Assembly: GCF_040784915.1 (NCBI RefSeq)
Contig: NZ_CP160797.1
Span: 246,001-310,000, forward strand
Reading direction: 5' to 3'
DNA length: 64,000 nucleotides
Source of the DNA: Bacillus vallismortis
GTDB lineage: Bacteria > Bacillota > Bacilli > Bacillales > Bacillaceae
The translations under genes were made by a program, and so were the position numbers. Shown piece after piece: positions 36,211-45,215 of the stretch (position 1 is the first letter of the stretch; every line of letters starts with the position of its first letter). The notes beneath the pieces are model-generated. The model had not been told where the DNA came from. It searched no databases and saw only the letters and a program-made list of their open reading frames with translations.

Positions 36211-37446
36211 ATGAAAGGAAAGTTGTTCACAGTGGTGCTGGTGTGTATGATGTTCGGAGGCGGGTGCAAACCTGCTGAAGAACCCGCGTCAACTGCTCAA
36301 TCGTCTTCACTATCTGATTCTGCAAAAAACAAAGCTTATGATATTCATGAGGGTTTTATTAAAGCGGAGCGTACATTCGGAACCGAGTTGTTTCAATACA
36401 TGTCAGCTCAAGACGGGTTAAAGGACAATCTTCTAATTTCCCCGTACAGCTTACAGCAGATGCTGATGATGACGGCAAATGGAGCGGCGGGAGATACATT
36501 AAAAGAAATGAAAGCTGCTCTATATTTGTCGGACATTCATGACAGCGCCATTAATGAGTCATCGTTCGGGCTCATGAAAAGGTTTGAATCTTTGACTGAA
36601 GGTGACCTGATGACGGCCAATGCTGTATGGACAAGGCTTGAGACCGAGCCGGACTTTAAACAAACGATTAAACAATACTTCTTTGGAAGTGTCTTTAAAA
36701 TGGATGACAATATTAAAACCGCAAAAAACTCGATCAGTCAGTGGGCGGCTGGCCAAACAAAAGGGCGAATTGACGATATAGCGGATCATCTTTCGCCGAA
36801 AGCTGTTTTGGTTTTGATAAACGCCGTCTATTTTCAAGCAAAGTGGGCGCTGCCGTTTGACCCGAATGTGAGCGCTGAGGAGCATTTTTTTCTGCCAGAC
36901 GGATCGGCCAAAAAACTGCTGATGATGAAGCAGACTGCACGCCTCGCTTACTTAGAAAATGATCTGTTCCAAGCAGTCAAGCTGCCATACGAAGATCAAC
37001 AACTTTCGTTTACTTTATTTCTGCCGAAGAAAACGCCGGCTTCTTTCATGTCTCTCTTCACCAATCAAAACATAAAAGCATGGGACCGCGAATTTCAGCC
37101 AAAAACAGTAAAGCTGAGTATGCCCCGTTTTACATTGAAAGGGAGGTATAACGTAAAATACGCTCTTCGTGATATGGGGCTGATTTCCGTCTTTTCCGAT
37201 GCTGACTTTTCCAGAATGTTTACTGAAGGCCGGGGTGTTTCAATCGACGATGTGAATCACCATACATTTATCAAGGTGAATGAATCTGGCACCGAGGCTG
37301 CGGCTGCCTCGTCAGCGGAAATTGTTGAGGCCGGACTGGCGCCAGACGTTACCTTGACGGCCAACCGCCCATTTTTCTTTGCCATCACTGATGAGCAAAC
37401 AACAAGTCTTTTGTTTTTAGGCTTTGTCGCAAATCCGCATGAATAA
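36211..37446 (+). CDS. Lipoprotein serpin (serine protease inhibitor)
   Basis: A 411-residue serpin with an N-terminal signal and a Cys after GGG (MMFGGGC), suggesting a lipid-anchored outside location. Core motifs are complete: NLLISPYSLQQMLMMTANGAAGDT, SQWAAGQTKGRI, INAVYFQAKWALPFDP (about 203), LPYEDQQLSFTLFLPKK, and RPFFFAITDEQTTSLLFLGFVANP at the C-terminus. The hinge of the reactive loop, GTEAAAASS from Gly360 (P15), keeps the small residues needed for loop insertion, so it should be inhibitory. Counting gives Ala374-Gly375 as the P1-P1' bond. I know no serpin at this place in 168. AAGGAG lies 12 bases before ATG 36211. Confidence 0.92.
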   Translation: MKGKLFTVVLVCMMFGGGCKPAEEPASTAQSSSLSDSAKNKAYDIHEGFIKAERTFGTELFQYMSAQDGLKDNLLISPYSLQQMLMMTANGAAGDTLKEMKAALYLSDIHDSAINESSFGLMKRFESLTEGDLMTANAVWTRLETEPDFKQTIKQYFFGSVFKMDDNIKTAKNSISQWAAGQTKGRIDDIADHLSPKAVLVLINAVYFQAKWALPFDPNVSAEEHFFLPDGSAKKLLMMKQTARLAYLENDLFQAVKLPYEDQQLSFTLFLPKKTPASFMSLFTNQNIKAWDREFQPKTVKLSMPRFTLKGRYNVKYALRDMGLISVFSDADFSRMFTEGRGVSIDDVNHHTFIKVNESGTEAAAASSAEIVEAGLAPDVTLTANRPFFFAITDEQTTSLLFLGFVANPHE

Positions 37447-37526
37447 ATTAAAAACTTCTCCTGTCCTCCGTCATCACTTTTGAAGTATTGCAATATGATG
37501 AAAGGAGATCAAGGGGAGGTGACGTG

Positions 37527-37955
37527 ATGGCGGTCGTGAGAGCAACGAGTGAAGATGTCGATTTGCTGGCAAGGCTGCTCAGAGCTGAAGCGGAAGGCGA
37601 AGGCAAGCAGGGGATGCTGCTTGTTGGCAACGTGGGAATTAATCGGCTAAGGGCGAATTGTTCAGATTTTAAAGGCCTCCGCACCATCAGGCAGATGATT
37701 TTTCAGCCGCACGCGTTTGAGGCGGTGACTCATGGATATTTTTATCAAAGGGCACGGGAGAGCGAGAAAAGCCTTGCACGCCGGTCGATTAATGGCGAAA
37801 GGATCTGGCCTGCAAAATTTAGTTTGTGGTACTTCAGGCCGGAGGGGGACTGTCCGCCCCAGTGGTATAATCAGCCATTTGTAGCCAGATACAAGTCACA
37901 TTGCTTTTACCAGCCGACTGGGGAAACGTGTGAAAATGTATATAACACATTTTAG
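37527..37955 (+). CDS. cwlJ: Spore cortex-lytic hydrolase CwlJ
   Basis: A 142-residue Hydrolase_2 (SleB/CwlJ) domain protein without a signal peptide, acting on the muramic-lactam cortex during germination. The catalytic Glu is in LLRAEAEGEGKQGM, followed by VGNVGINRL, and FYQRARESEKSLARR and WPAKFSLWYFRPEGDCPPQWYNQP near the end. GGGAGGTG precedes ATG 37527. A possible SigE-type promoter (GTCATCA, 14 bases, CAATATGAT) lies between 37468 and 37500. It is expressed in the mother cell in 168. Confidence 0.92.
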   Translation: MAVVRATSEDVDLLARLLRAEAEGEGKQGMLLVGNVGINRLRANCSDFKGLRTIRQMIFQPHAFEAVTHGYFYQRARESEKSLARRSINGERIWPAKFSLWYFRPEGDCPPQWYNQPFVARYKSHCFYQPTGETCENVYNTF

Positions 37956-38056
37956 AGACAGGGCGCCGTTCAAATTGAACGGTGCTTTTTTTTGAAAAGA
38001 TATACAATGGAAAATATTCCTGTGAGATAATCAAAGAAAAAAACGGAGATGACAGA

Positions 38057-38788
38057 ATGGCAACAATAGACCTGCAAAAGAAAAGCGTAAAGATCGTACT
38101 GGAGAAAAAGCAATTAACGAAGGTGACGGCTCGTGTCGGACTTGTGCTTGATATTACGGGTTCAATGAGAACGCTCTATAAAAACGGAACGGTTCAAAAC
38201 GTGGTGGAACGGATTTTGGCGGTGGCCGATCAATTTGATGATAACGGCTTACTGGATGTATGGGTGTATGATAACGAATTCTCCCGATTAAAGCCAGTTT
38301 CTGAAAAAGATTTTTCGGGCTATGTCAATCGAGAAATTTTGAATAATGACCGCTTGCATAAATTCGGCAGAAATGATGAGCCGCCGGTCATGAAGGACGT
38401 GCTGCGCAAATATATTGCAGAGGAACCCAGTTCTTCTCCCGCTTTCATCGTTTTTATTAATGATGGAGGCTGTAAAAAGTCGATCAAATCAATTATTGAA
38501 GCCTCTTCTGACAAGCCGGTGTTTTGGCAGTTTGTCGGCATCGGAAACGGAAACTTCGATTTTCTCAATAAACTGGATACGTTAGAAGGACGTGTCGTTG
38601 ATAATTCGAGCTTCCTGCGTATCGAAGAGATCGACCGTATTTCTGATGACGAGCTTTATGACGCTTTGCTTACTGAATTTCCATTTTGGCTGAAAGAAGC
38701 GAAGAAAAAAGGGATTGTAAGAGAACAAGAGCCACCTGCTGAAAAGCCGAAAAAGAAGGGCTTCTTCAGCAGATTATTTTCAAAATAA
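38057..38788 (+). CDS. ycbR: TerF-like vWA-domain protein YcbR
   Basis: A 243-residue protein of the tellurium-resistance TerF/vWA group. The MIDAS motif is LVLDITGSMRTLY, with further metal ligands at DGG in VFINDGGCKKS and the LTEFPFWLKEA tail typical of the family. A basic Lys-rich C-terminus (KKKGFFSRLFSK) follows. The domain usually works with TerD proteins in metal and membrane-stress systems; none is next to it here. In 168 the gene follows cwlJ as well. Confidence 0.85.
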   Translation: MATIDLQKKSVKIVLEKKQLTKVTARVGLVLDITGSMRTLYKNGTVQNVVERILAVADQFDDNGLLDVWVYDNEFSRLKPVSEKDFSGYVNREILNNDRLHKFGRNDEPPVMKDVLRKYIAEEPSSSPAFIVFINDGGCKKSIKSIIEASSDKPVFWQFVGIGNGNFDFLNKLDTLEGRVVDNSSFLRIEEIDRISDDELYDALLTEFPFWLKEAKKKGIVREQEPPAEKPKKKGFFSRLFSK

Positions 38789-38797
38789 CTGGTGCGG

Positions 38798-38833
38798 CAC
38801 TGAGTCATTCTGCGAAATGGCTCGGTGTTTTTG
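38798..38833 (+). terminator. ycbR terminator
   Basis: CACTGAGTCATT pairs with AATGGCTCGGTG across CTGCGA, followed by TTTTTG and a T run. The rest of the gap to phoD (38842-38975) shows no clear feature. Confidence 0.65.
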
Positions 38834-38977
38834 TTTTTTTAAGATCATGTGAAGAAAAATAGTCCGAATGGGCGGCTTGCAAACGACAGGATATGCGGAA
38901 AACGCGCCATTTAGCCAGCTTTCGGCAAGTTTCAGCGGCAGGCTTGTGAGTGAAGACCTGTTTCTGTAGTTCAGCGC

Positions 38978-39029
38978 TTACAATCGGTTCACACTTCTTC
39001 ACATCCATTTAACAATGATCTCCTATAAT
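38978..39029 (+). promoter_or_regulatory. Pho box and -10 of phoD
   Basis: Four TT-A/C-ACA repeats in helical phase (TTACAA 38978, TTCACA 38988, TTCACA 38998, TTAACA 39009) precede TATAAT at 39024-39029. This is the array bound by phosphorylated PhoP in phosphate starvation. Confidence 0.85.
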
Positions 39030-39062
39030 GGAGGCGATCAATGAGAAGAGAGGGGATCTTGA

Positions 39063-40814
39063 ATGGCATACGACAGTCGTTTTGATGAATGGGTACAGAA
39101 GTTGAAAGAGGAAAGCTTTCAAAACAATACGTTTGACCGCCGCAAATTTATTCAAGGAGCGGGGAAGATTGCAGGGCTTTCTCTTGGATTAACGATTGCT
39201 CAGTCAGTTGGTGCATTTGAAGTCAATGCTGCGCCTAAGTTCTCTAGCTATCCGTTTACGCTAGGGGTCGCGTCTGGAGATCCGCTTTCTGACAGTGTCG
39301 TGCTCTGGACGCGTCTTGCGCCAGATCCGCTGAACGGCGGGGGAATGCCGAAGCAGGCGATCCCAGTCAAATGGGAGGTCGCAAAGGATGAGCATTTCCG
39401 CAAGATCGTGAGAAAGGGCACCCAGATGGCCAAACCGAGTCTCGCCCACTCTGTTCACATAGAAGCGGACGGGCTTGAGCCAAATAAAGTGTACTATTAT
39501 CGTTTCAAAACCGGACATGAACTAAGCCCTGTCGGAAAAACAAAAACATTGCCCGCCCCTGGCGCGAATGTGCCGAAAATGACCTTTGCGTTCGCTTCCT
39601 GCCAGCAATATGAGCATGGATATTATACGGCCTACAAGCATATGGCGAAGGAAAAGCTTGATCTTGTCTTCCATCTCGGTGACTACATCTATGAATACGG
39701 TCCAAATGAATATGTTTCAAAAACAGGCAATGTCCGCACGCACAGCAGCGCAGAAATCATAACGCTGCAAGACTATCGGAACCGCCATGCCCAATATCGT
39801 TCTGATGCCAATTTAAAAGCTGCACATGCGGCGTTCCCTTGGGTTGTGACATGGGATGACCATGAAGTCGAAAACAACTATGCCAATAAAATCCCGGAAA
39901 AAGGACAGTCGGTTGAAGCATTCGTGCTCCGCCGCGCGGCTGCGTATCAGGCGTACTATGAACATATGCCGCTCCGCATCTCCTCTCTGCCGAACGGTCC
40001 GGATATGCAGCTGTACCGTCATTTTACGTACGGAAACCTGGCGTCCTTCAATGTTCTTGATACCCGCCAGTATAGAGATGACCAGGCCAATAATGACGGC
40101 AATAAGCCTCCTTCCGATGAATCGCTCAATCCGAATCGGACTTTGTTAGGAAAAGAACAGGAGCAGTGGCTCTTCAACAATTTGAGCAACTCAAACGCTT
40201 ACTGGAATGTGCTGCCGCAGCAGATTTTCTTTGCGAAGTGGAACTTTGGAACAAGCGCTAGCCCGATCTACAGCATGGATTCGTGGGACGGCTATCCGGC
40301 TCAGCGCGAGCGGGTCATCAATTTCATTAAAAGTAAAAATCTGAATAATGTTGTTGTGCTGACAGGTGATGTACATGCAAGCTGGGCATCAAATCTGCAC
40401 GTCGACTTTGAGAAGACAAGTTCAAAGATTTTCGGGGCTGAGTTTGTCGGAACTTCGATCACCTCTGGAGGGAACGGCGCGGATAAACGGGCGGACACAG
40501 ACAAAATTTTAAAAGAAAATCCGCACATTAAGTTTTTTAACGACTATCGCGGATATGTCCGCTGTACCGTGACGCCTCACCAGTGGAAAGCCGATTATCG
40601 GGTAATACCGTTTGTGACAGAGCCTGACGCAGCCATTTCAACTAGGGCTTCATTCGTTTATCAAAAGGACCAAACTGGATTGAAAAAGGTATCCTCCACG
40701 ACAGTCCAAGGCGGGGTGAAGCAATCCGATGAAGTCGAAGAGGATCGTTTTTTTGCACACAACAAAGCCCACGAAAAACAAATGATTAAGAAACGGGCAA
40801 AAATCACGAATTAA
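39063..40814 (+). CDS. phoD: Secreted alkaline phosphodiesterase PhoD
   Basis: A 583-residue phosphodiesterase/phosphatase for phosphate scavenging, including wall teichoic acid. It carries a Tat signal peptide with twin Arg in FDRRKFIQGAGKIAGLSLGL and a cleavage site near VNAAPKF. The PhoD-type metal centre is visible: FASCQQYEHGYY, HLGDYIYEYG, WDDHEVENNY and LTGDVHASW. It is the classic substrate of the TatAd-TatCd translocase, whose genes follow. Phosphate control through the Pho box is strongly indicated. Confidence 0.95.
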   Translation: MAYDSRFDEWVQKLKEESFQNNTFDRRKFIQGAGKIAGLSLGLTIAQSVGAFEVNAAPKFSSYPFTLGVASGDPLSDSVVLWTRLAPDPLNGGGMPKQAIPVKWEVAKDEHFRKIVRKGTQMAKPSLAHSVHIEADGLEPNKVYYYRFKTGHELSPVGKTKTLPAPGANVPKMTFAFASCQQYEHGYYTAYKHMAKEKLDLVFHLGDYIYEYGPNEYVSKTGNVRTHSSAEIITLQDYRNRHAQYRSDANLKAAHAAFPWVVTWDDHEVENNYANKIPEKGQSVEAFVLRRAAAYQAYYEHMPLRISSLPNGPDMQLYRHFTYGNLASFNVLDTRQYRDDQANNDGNKPPSDESLNPNRTLLGKEQEQWLFNNLSNSNAYWNVLPQQIFFAKWNFGTSASPIYSMDSWDGYPAQRERVINFIKSKNLNNVVVLTGDVHASWASNLHVDFEKTSSKIFGAEFVGTSITSGGNGADKRADTDKILKENPHIKFFNDYRGYVRCTVTPHQWKADYRVIPFVTEPDAAISTRASFVYQKDQTGLKKVSSTTVQGGVKQSDEVEEDRFFAHNKAHEKQMIKKRAKITN

Positions 40815-40826
40815 GGAGTGGAAAGT

Positions 40827-41039
40827 ATGTTTTCAAACATTGGAATACCGGGCTTGATTCTGATCTTTGTCATCGCCCTCATTATTTTTGGCCCTTCAAA
40901 GCTGCCGGAAATCGGACGTGCCGCCGGACGGACACTGCTGGAATTTAAAAGCGCCACAAAATCACTTGTGTCTGGTGATGAAAAAGATGAAAAATCAGCT
41001 GAGCTGACAGCGGTAAAGCAGGACAAAAACGCGGGCTGA
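40827..41039 (+). CDS. tatAD: Twin-arginine translocase subunit TatAd
   Basis: A 70-residue pore subunit of the minimal Gram-positive Tat system. One N-terminal membrane helix with a [25 protein letters not shown] amphipathic helix, the hinge motif FGP in place. ATG 40827 follows AAGGAGTGG. It is 12 bases downstream of phoD and shares its Pho-controlled transcript. Confidence 0.95.
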   Translation: MFSNIGIPGLILIFVIALIIFGPSKLPEIGRAAGRTLLEFKSATKSLVSGDEKDEKSAELTAVKQDKNAG

Positions 41040-41047
41040 GTGCTGAT

Positions 41048-41077
41048 GAGGCAGACACCGGGTCTGCCTCTTTTTTT
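41048..41077 (+). terminator. Internal hairpin between tatAD and tatCD
   Basis: GAGGCAGAC and GTCTGCCTC are exact complements with a five-base loop, followed by TTTTTTT. Placed inside the operon and before the tatCD ribosome binding site, it could reduce tatCD expression relative to tatAD. Confidence 0.7.
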
Positions 41078-41099
41078 ATGAAAAGGAGGGCTTTTTTGA

Positions 41100-41825
41100 A
41101 TGGATAAAAAAGAAACCCATCTGATCGGGCATTTAGAAGAGCTTCGCCGCCGGATTATCGTGACACTCGCGGTCTTTCTTCTATTTCTTATCACGGCTTT
41201 TTTGTTTGTGCAGGATATTTATGACTGGCTGATTCGAGATTTGGATGGGAAGCTGGCTGTGCTTGGACCGAGTGAAATTCTCTGGGTGTATATGATGCTT
41301 GCCGGTATTTGTGCCATTGCGGCTTCCATCCCTGTTGCCGCTTACCAGCTATGGCGTTTCGTAGCCCCGGCGCTGACGAAAACGGAGCGCAAGGTGACGG
41401 TCATGTACATACCCGGGTTATTTGCGTTATTTTTGGCGGGCATCTCTTTTGGATACTTTGTCTTATTTCCGATCGTACTCAGTTTTTTGACTCATTTGTC
41501 TTCCGGGCATTTTGAAACAATGTTTACGGCGGACCGCTATTTCAGGTTTATGGTGAATTTGAGCCTGCCGTTTGGCTTTCTGTTTGAAATGCCTTTAGTG
41601 GTGATGTTTTTAACAAGGCTGGGCATCTTAAATCCCTACAGGCTGGCCAAAGCGAGAAAGTTGTCCTATTTTTTGCTGATTGTCGTGTCCGTATTGATTA
41701 CACCGCCTGATTTCATTTCTGATTTTCTCGTTATGATCCCTCTGTTTGTCTTGTTTGAAGTGAGTGTCACCCTATCGGCGTTTGTCTACAAAAAGAGGCT
41801 GACGAGCGAAACGGCGGCCGCTTAG
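41100..41825 (+). CDS. tatCD: Twin-arginine translocase subunit TatCd
   Basis: A 241-residue membrane protein with six helices that recognises the Tat signal peptide. Conserved parts: HLEELRRRI at the N-terminus, the loop AVLGPSEILWVYMMLAG, and the periplasmic/cytoplasmic segment FVLFPIVLSFLTHLSSG. AAAAGGAGGG precedes ATG 41100. The stop overlaps the pcp stop by four bases in convergent orientation. Confidence 0.95.
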   Translation: MDKKETHLIGHLEELRRRIIVTLAVFLLFLITAFLFVQDIYDWLIRDLDGKLAVLGPSEILWVYMMLAGICAIAASIPVAAYQLWRFVAPALTKTERKVTVMYIPGLFALFLAGISFGYFVLFPIVLSFLTHLSSGHFETMFTADRYFRFMVNLSLPFGFLFEMPLVVMFLTRLGILNPYRLAKARKLSYFLLIVVSVLITPPDFISDFLVMIPLFVLFEVSVTLSAFVYKKRLTSETAAA

Positions 41826-42469
41826 TGCAGCGTCCCGCCGGGTGACTTCAAATCTTGCTCGTATTGTGCGGCCGTAACAGCGGCGATCCTCAATGCCCGG
41901 ACCATCGTGTCCAAGCTGAGGCTCGGCGCTGTTTTGTCGATGGTCTGCTCCGGAATGAAGGGGATATGAATAAACCCGCCGCGTATGTGCGGGGATGTCC
42001 GGCTAATGTGATCCATTAATCCGTAGAACAAATAATTGCATACAAATGTGCCTGCTGTATAAGAGACAGCGGCTGGAATGCCGTTTTCCTTCATTTTCGC
42101 AGTCATGCGTTTCACGGGAAGCCCGGTCCAGTAAGCGGCGGGCCCGCCTGGAGAAATCTCTTCATCAATCGGCTGATGTCCTTCATTATCGGGGATGCGC
42201 GCGTCTGTAAGATTGATCGCCACCCGTTCGGGCGTGATTTGCATTCGCCCGCCGGCTTGGCCGACACAGATCACGACATCCGGCTGATGCTTCTGAATGG
42301 CTTGCCGCAGAGTGTCCAGAGCGGTTTTAAAAACAGTCGGAATTTGTTCTGCTGTGATGATTGCTTCATCTGTTTCAAAGCCATTCAGCCGTTTCGCCGC
42401 TTCCCATGATGGATTGACGGTTTCTTTGTCAAAAGGGTCAAAGCCTGTGATCAGCACTTTTTTTCTCAT
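41822..42469 (-). CDS. pcp: Pyrrolidone-carboxylate peptidase Pcp
   Basis: A 215-residue Cys peptidase (C15) that removes N-terminal pyroglutamate. Triad and motifs: TGFDPFDKETVNPSWEA, Glu in the VAINLTDARIPDN region, nucleophile Cys in AGTFVCNYLFYGLM, and His in GGFIHIPFIPEQ. AAAAAGGAGAT precedes the ATG. It lies tail-to-tail with tatCD and divergent from ycbU. Confidence 0.93.
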   Translation of the reverse strand: MRKKVLITGFDPFDKETVNPSWEAAKRLNGFETDEAIITAEQIPTVFKTALDTLRQAIQKHQPDVVICVGQAGGRMQITPERVAINLTDARIPDNEGHQPIDEEISPGGPAAYWTGLPVKRMTAKMKENGIPAAVSYTAGTFVCNYLFYGLMDHISRTSPHIRGGFIHIPFIPEQTIDKTAPSLSLDTMVRALRIAAVTAAQYEQDLKSPGGTLH

Positions 42470-42549
42470 CTTCCCATCTCCTTTTTCCTTTTATTTTATT
42501 GTTTATTTTTAGGTTTTTCCTCAAAATAATGAAAAGGAGTGAATCGCCA

Positions 42550-43662
42550 ATGGAACATTTACCGCAGCAGTATCGTCAGTTGTTCCCAACCGTGCAGACA
42601 CATACGATGCTTGCCAGCTGTTCTCAGAGCGCGTTGGCAGAGCCGGTGTCAAGGGCGATCAACGACTATCATGACAGCCTGCTCCATATGGGGACAAACT
42701 GGAATGAAGCGGTCGAAAAAACAGAGAGTGCGAGGAACGAGTTTGCAAAGCTGATAGGGGCTGAACCGGATGAAATTGCGATTGTGCCGTCAGTTTCCGA
42801 TGCGCTGGTCTCTGTCGCAGCCTCTTTATCTGTTTTTGAAAAGAAGCATGTTGTGTATACGGAGATGGACTTTCCGGCGGTGTCCCATGTTTGGCAGTCA
42901 CAATCCGATTATACCGTATCTGTCATTCCGTCATTAGACGGGGGACTGCCTCTCGAACAATATGAAACACATATTACCGATGAAACAGTGCTGACGTGTG
43001 TTCCGCACGTTCATTATCGTGACGGCTTTGTTCAGGATGTAAAAGCGATCGCTGCGATTTCAAAGAGAAAGGGTTCTTTGTTATTTGTGGATGCTTATCA
43101 ATCAGCGGGGCACATTCCCATTGATGTGAAGGAGTGGGGAGTAGATATGCTGGCGGCAGGCACGCGGAAGTATTTGCTTGGTATACCGGGAATGGCGTTT
43201 CTTTATGTGAGAAAGGAGCTGGCGGATGCGCTTAAGCCGAAAGCATCAGCTTGGTTCGGCAGAGAGAACGGATTTGATGAGGCTTATGCGACAGGTGCGC
43301 GGCGTTTTCAAACAGGCACCCCTGCTTTTATCAGTGTATACGCAGCGGCATCGGCTTTATCACTGCTGAATCATATCGGGGTTTCTCATATCCGGGATCA
43401 TGTGAAAACGATCTGTGCCGATGCCTGTCGATATGCTGCTGAAAAAGGCCTGAAGCTGGCGGCGGCACAAGCGGGGCATCATCCCGGAATGGTTGCGATC
43501 CGGGATGAGCGGGCATCGGAAACGGCGGCGCTGCTGAAGAAGAAAAAAGTGATTTGCGCGCCGCGGGACACTGTCATCCGTCTGGCTCCCCACTTTTACA
43601 ACACGAAGGATGAATTGCGTCATGCGATTGATAAAATCGCAGCGGTTTTCTCCGCGCGCTGA
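42550..43662 (+). CDS. ycbU: Class-V aminotransferase (NifS-like) YcbU
   Basis: A 370-residue PLP enzyme of the NifS/isopenicillin epimerase group. The PLP Lys is in MLAAGTRKYLLGIPGMAFLYV, with a conserved DAYQSAGHIPIDVKEWGVD stretch before it and THMLASCSQSALAEP-like residues at the N-terminus. Reaction unknown; cysteine desulfurase activity is not supported, since I see no C-terminal active-site Cys loop. ATG 42550 follows AAAAGGAGTG. Confidence 0.82.
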   Translation: MEHLPQQYRQLFPTVQTHTMLASCSQSALAEPVSRAINDYHDSLLHMGTNWNEAVEKTESARNEFAKLIGAEPDEIAIVPSVSDALVSVAASLSVFEKKHVVYTEMDFPAVSHVWQSQSDYTVSVIPSLDGGLPLEQYETHITDETVLTCVPHVHYRDGFVQDVKAIAAISKRKGSLLFVDAYQSAGHIPIDVKEWGVDMLAAGTRKYLLGIPGMAFLYVRKELADALKPKASAWFGRENGFDEAYATGARRFQTGTPAFISVYAAASALSLLNHIGVSHIRDHVKTICADACRYAAEKGLKLAAAQAGHHPGMVAIRDERASETAALLKKKKVICAPRDTVIRLAPHFYNTKDELRHAIDKIAAVFSAR

Positions 43663-43683
43663 TTGCGGCACATGTAAACATAC

Positions 43684-43716
43684 AAAAGCCCCTGACCTTG
43701 AGATCAGGGGCTTTTT
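43684..43716. terminator. Shared terminator of ycbU and lmrB
   Basis: AAAAGCCCCTGA and TCAGGGGCTTTTT form a perfect stem with A and T runs on both sides, in the convergent gap. Confidence 0.85.
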
Positions 43717-43720
43717 CATA

Positions 43721-45160
43721 TTAATGATCAACCTTAACCCGCTTCAAAAAGAAAGCGCCAATTAAACCGATAATCGCCACAATCATCGCGAACACAAACG
43801 CATGCTGTACGCCCGCTGTCAAAGCCTGCGGGATGACTGCCGGATCGGCAGGATTTTTGGCTGTGTTCATATAATCATGCTGGCCCGCAGCCATAATGCT
43901 GACCGCAACCGCTGTTCCGATAGCGCCCGCCATTTGCTGGAGCGTGTTCATGATGGCGGTGCCGTCTGGATAAAACTCGCGCGGAAGCTGGTTTAAACCA
44001 TTTGTCTGCGCAGGCATCATAATCATAGAGATCCCGATCATCAAGCAGGTGTGCAAGATGATAATCATCACAGCCGTTGAAGTTGTAGTGACGTTCGAGA
44101 AGAGCCAAAGGACAACAGTGACAATCACAAATCCCGGAATGACAAGCCATTTCGGTCCGTATTTGTCGAACAGACGGCCTGTAACAGGGGACATTAAACC
44201 GTTTAAAATGCCGCCCGGCAAGAGAATGAGACCAGCAGCAAATGCCGTCAGGACTAAGCCGCCTTGCAGATACATCGGCAGAAGCAGCATAGACGACAGG
44301 ATGACCATCATGCAAATGAACACCATGAGCACGCCCAAAATAAACATCGGGTATTTGAATGCACGGAGGTTCATCATCGGCTGCTTCATCGTTAGCTGGC
44401 GGATTGAAAATAGGATAAGACCGACAACGCCGACAATCAGTGAGACGATAACAGTCGGGCTGGACCATCCGCCGGAGCCTTCACCAGCGTTGCTGAATCC
44501 AAACACAATGCCGCCGAAACCAATCGTCGACAGGATGATAGACAAAACATCAATTTTCGGCTTTGTAATCTCAGATACATTTTGCATGTATGCCATACCG
44601 TAAACAAGTGCAAGCACAAGGAACGGAAGAGAGATCCAGAAAATCCAGTGCCAGTTGAGGTGCTCCAGAACCAATCCGGAAAAAGTCGGGCCGATGGCTG
44701 GCGCAAACATAATGACAAGCCCGATCGTTCCCATCGCCGCGCCTCGTTTATGCGGCGGAAAAATCACCAAAATCGTGTTAAACATCAGCGGCAGTAAAAG
44801 CCCCGTTCCAATAGCCTGAACGATTCTAGCCGCTAATAAAAACGGAAAGCTCGGCGCAAGCGCCGCGATCAAGGTGCCTGCAATTGAAAAGATAAGTGAC
44901 ACGGTAAAAAGCTGTCTTGTTGTGAACCACTGCAATAGCAGGCCAGATACAGGAACGAGGATACCAAGTACAAGCAGGTAGCCTGTCGTCAACCATTGAA
45001 CAGTTGACGCTGTAATGTTCAATTCCTTCATAAGATCGGTTAACGCGATATTCAGTGCCGTTTCACTGAACATGCCGATAAAACCGGCCAACAGCAAGGA
45101 AATCATAATCGGCATCACTTTGTATTGCGGAGATGCTTTAGCTGCTGTTTCCAAAATCAT
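43721..45160 (-). CDS. lmrB: Drug-resistance MFS transporter LmrB
   Basis: A 479-residue DHA2-family efflux protein with 14 membrane segments, exporting lincomycin and puromycin in B. subtilis. Motifs include the antiporter-like IQWLTTGYLLVLGILVPVSGLL, the loop QWFTTRQLFTVSLIFSIAG, and ILVIFPPHKRGAAMGTIGLVIMFAPAIGPT. AGGGGAA lies directly ahead of the ATG. It is the second gene after lmrA (56 bases apart) and is repressed by LmrA. Confidence 0.92.
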   Translation of the reverse strand: MILETAAKASPQYKVMPIMISLLLAGFIGMFSETALNIALTDLMKELNITASTVQWLTTGYLLVLGILVPVSGLLLQWFTTRQLFTVSLIFSIAGTLIAALAPSFPFLLAARIVQAIGTGLLLPLMFNTILVIFPPHKRGAAMGTIGLVIMFAPAIGPTFSGLVLEHLNWHWIFWISLPFLVLALVYGMAYMQNVSEITKPKIDVLSIILSTIGFGGIVFGFSNAGEGSGGWSSPTVIVSLIVGVVGLILFSIRQLTMKQPMMNLRAFKYPMFILGVLMVFICMMVILSSMLLLPMYLQGGLVLTAFAAGLILLPGGILNGLMSPVTGRLFDKYGPKWLVIPGFVIVTVVLWLFSNVTTTSTAVMIIILHTCLMIGISMIMMPAQTNGLNQLPREFYPDGTAIMNTLQQMAGAIGTAVAVSIMAAGQHDYMNTAKNPADPAVIPQALTAGVQHAFVFAMIVAIIGLIGAFFLKRVKVDH

Positions 45161-45215
45161 TTCCCCTCTCTGTCAGCTGAATGTATTCATTCAGCTTGTA
45201 TAAGTATGTCTTTTT

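Noticed and set aside
38842..38975. Possible small gene between ycbR and phoD
   Set aside because: The only open frame (minus strand, 67 codons) lacks a ribosome binding site and overlaps the Pho box region.
44049..44603. A 184-codon plus-strand frame rich in Ile, Met, Thr and Pro
   Set aside because: Antisense to lmrB, whose membrane segments explain the odd composition. No ribosome binding site.
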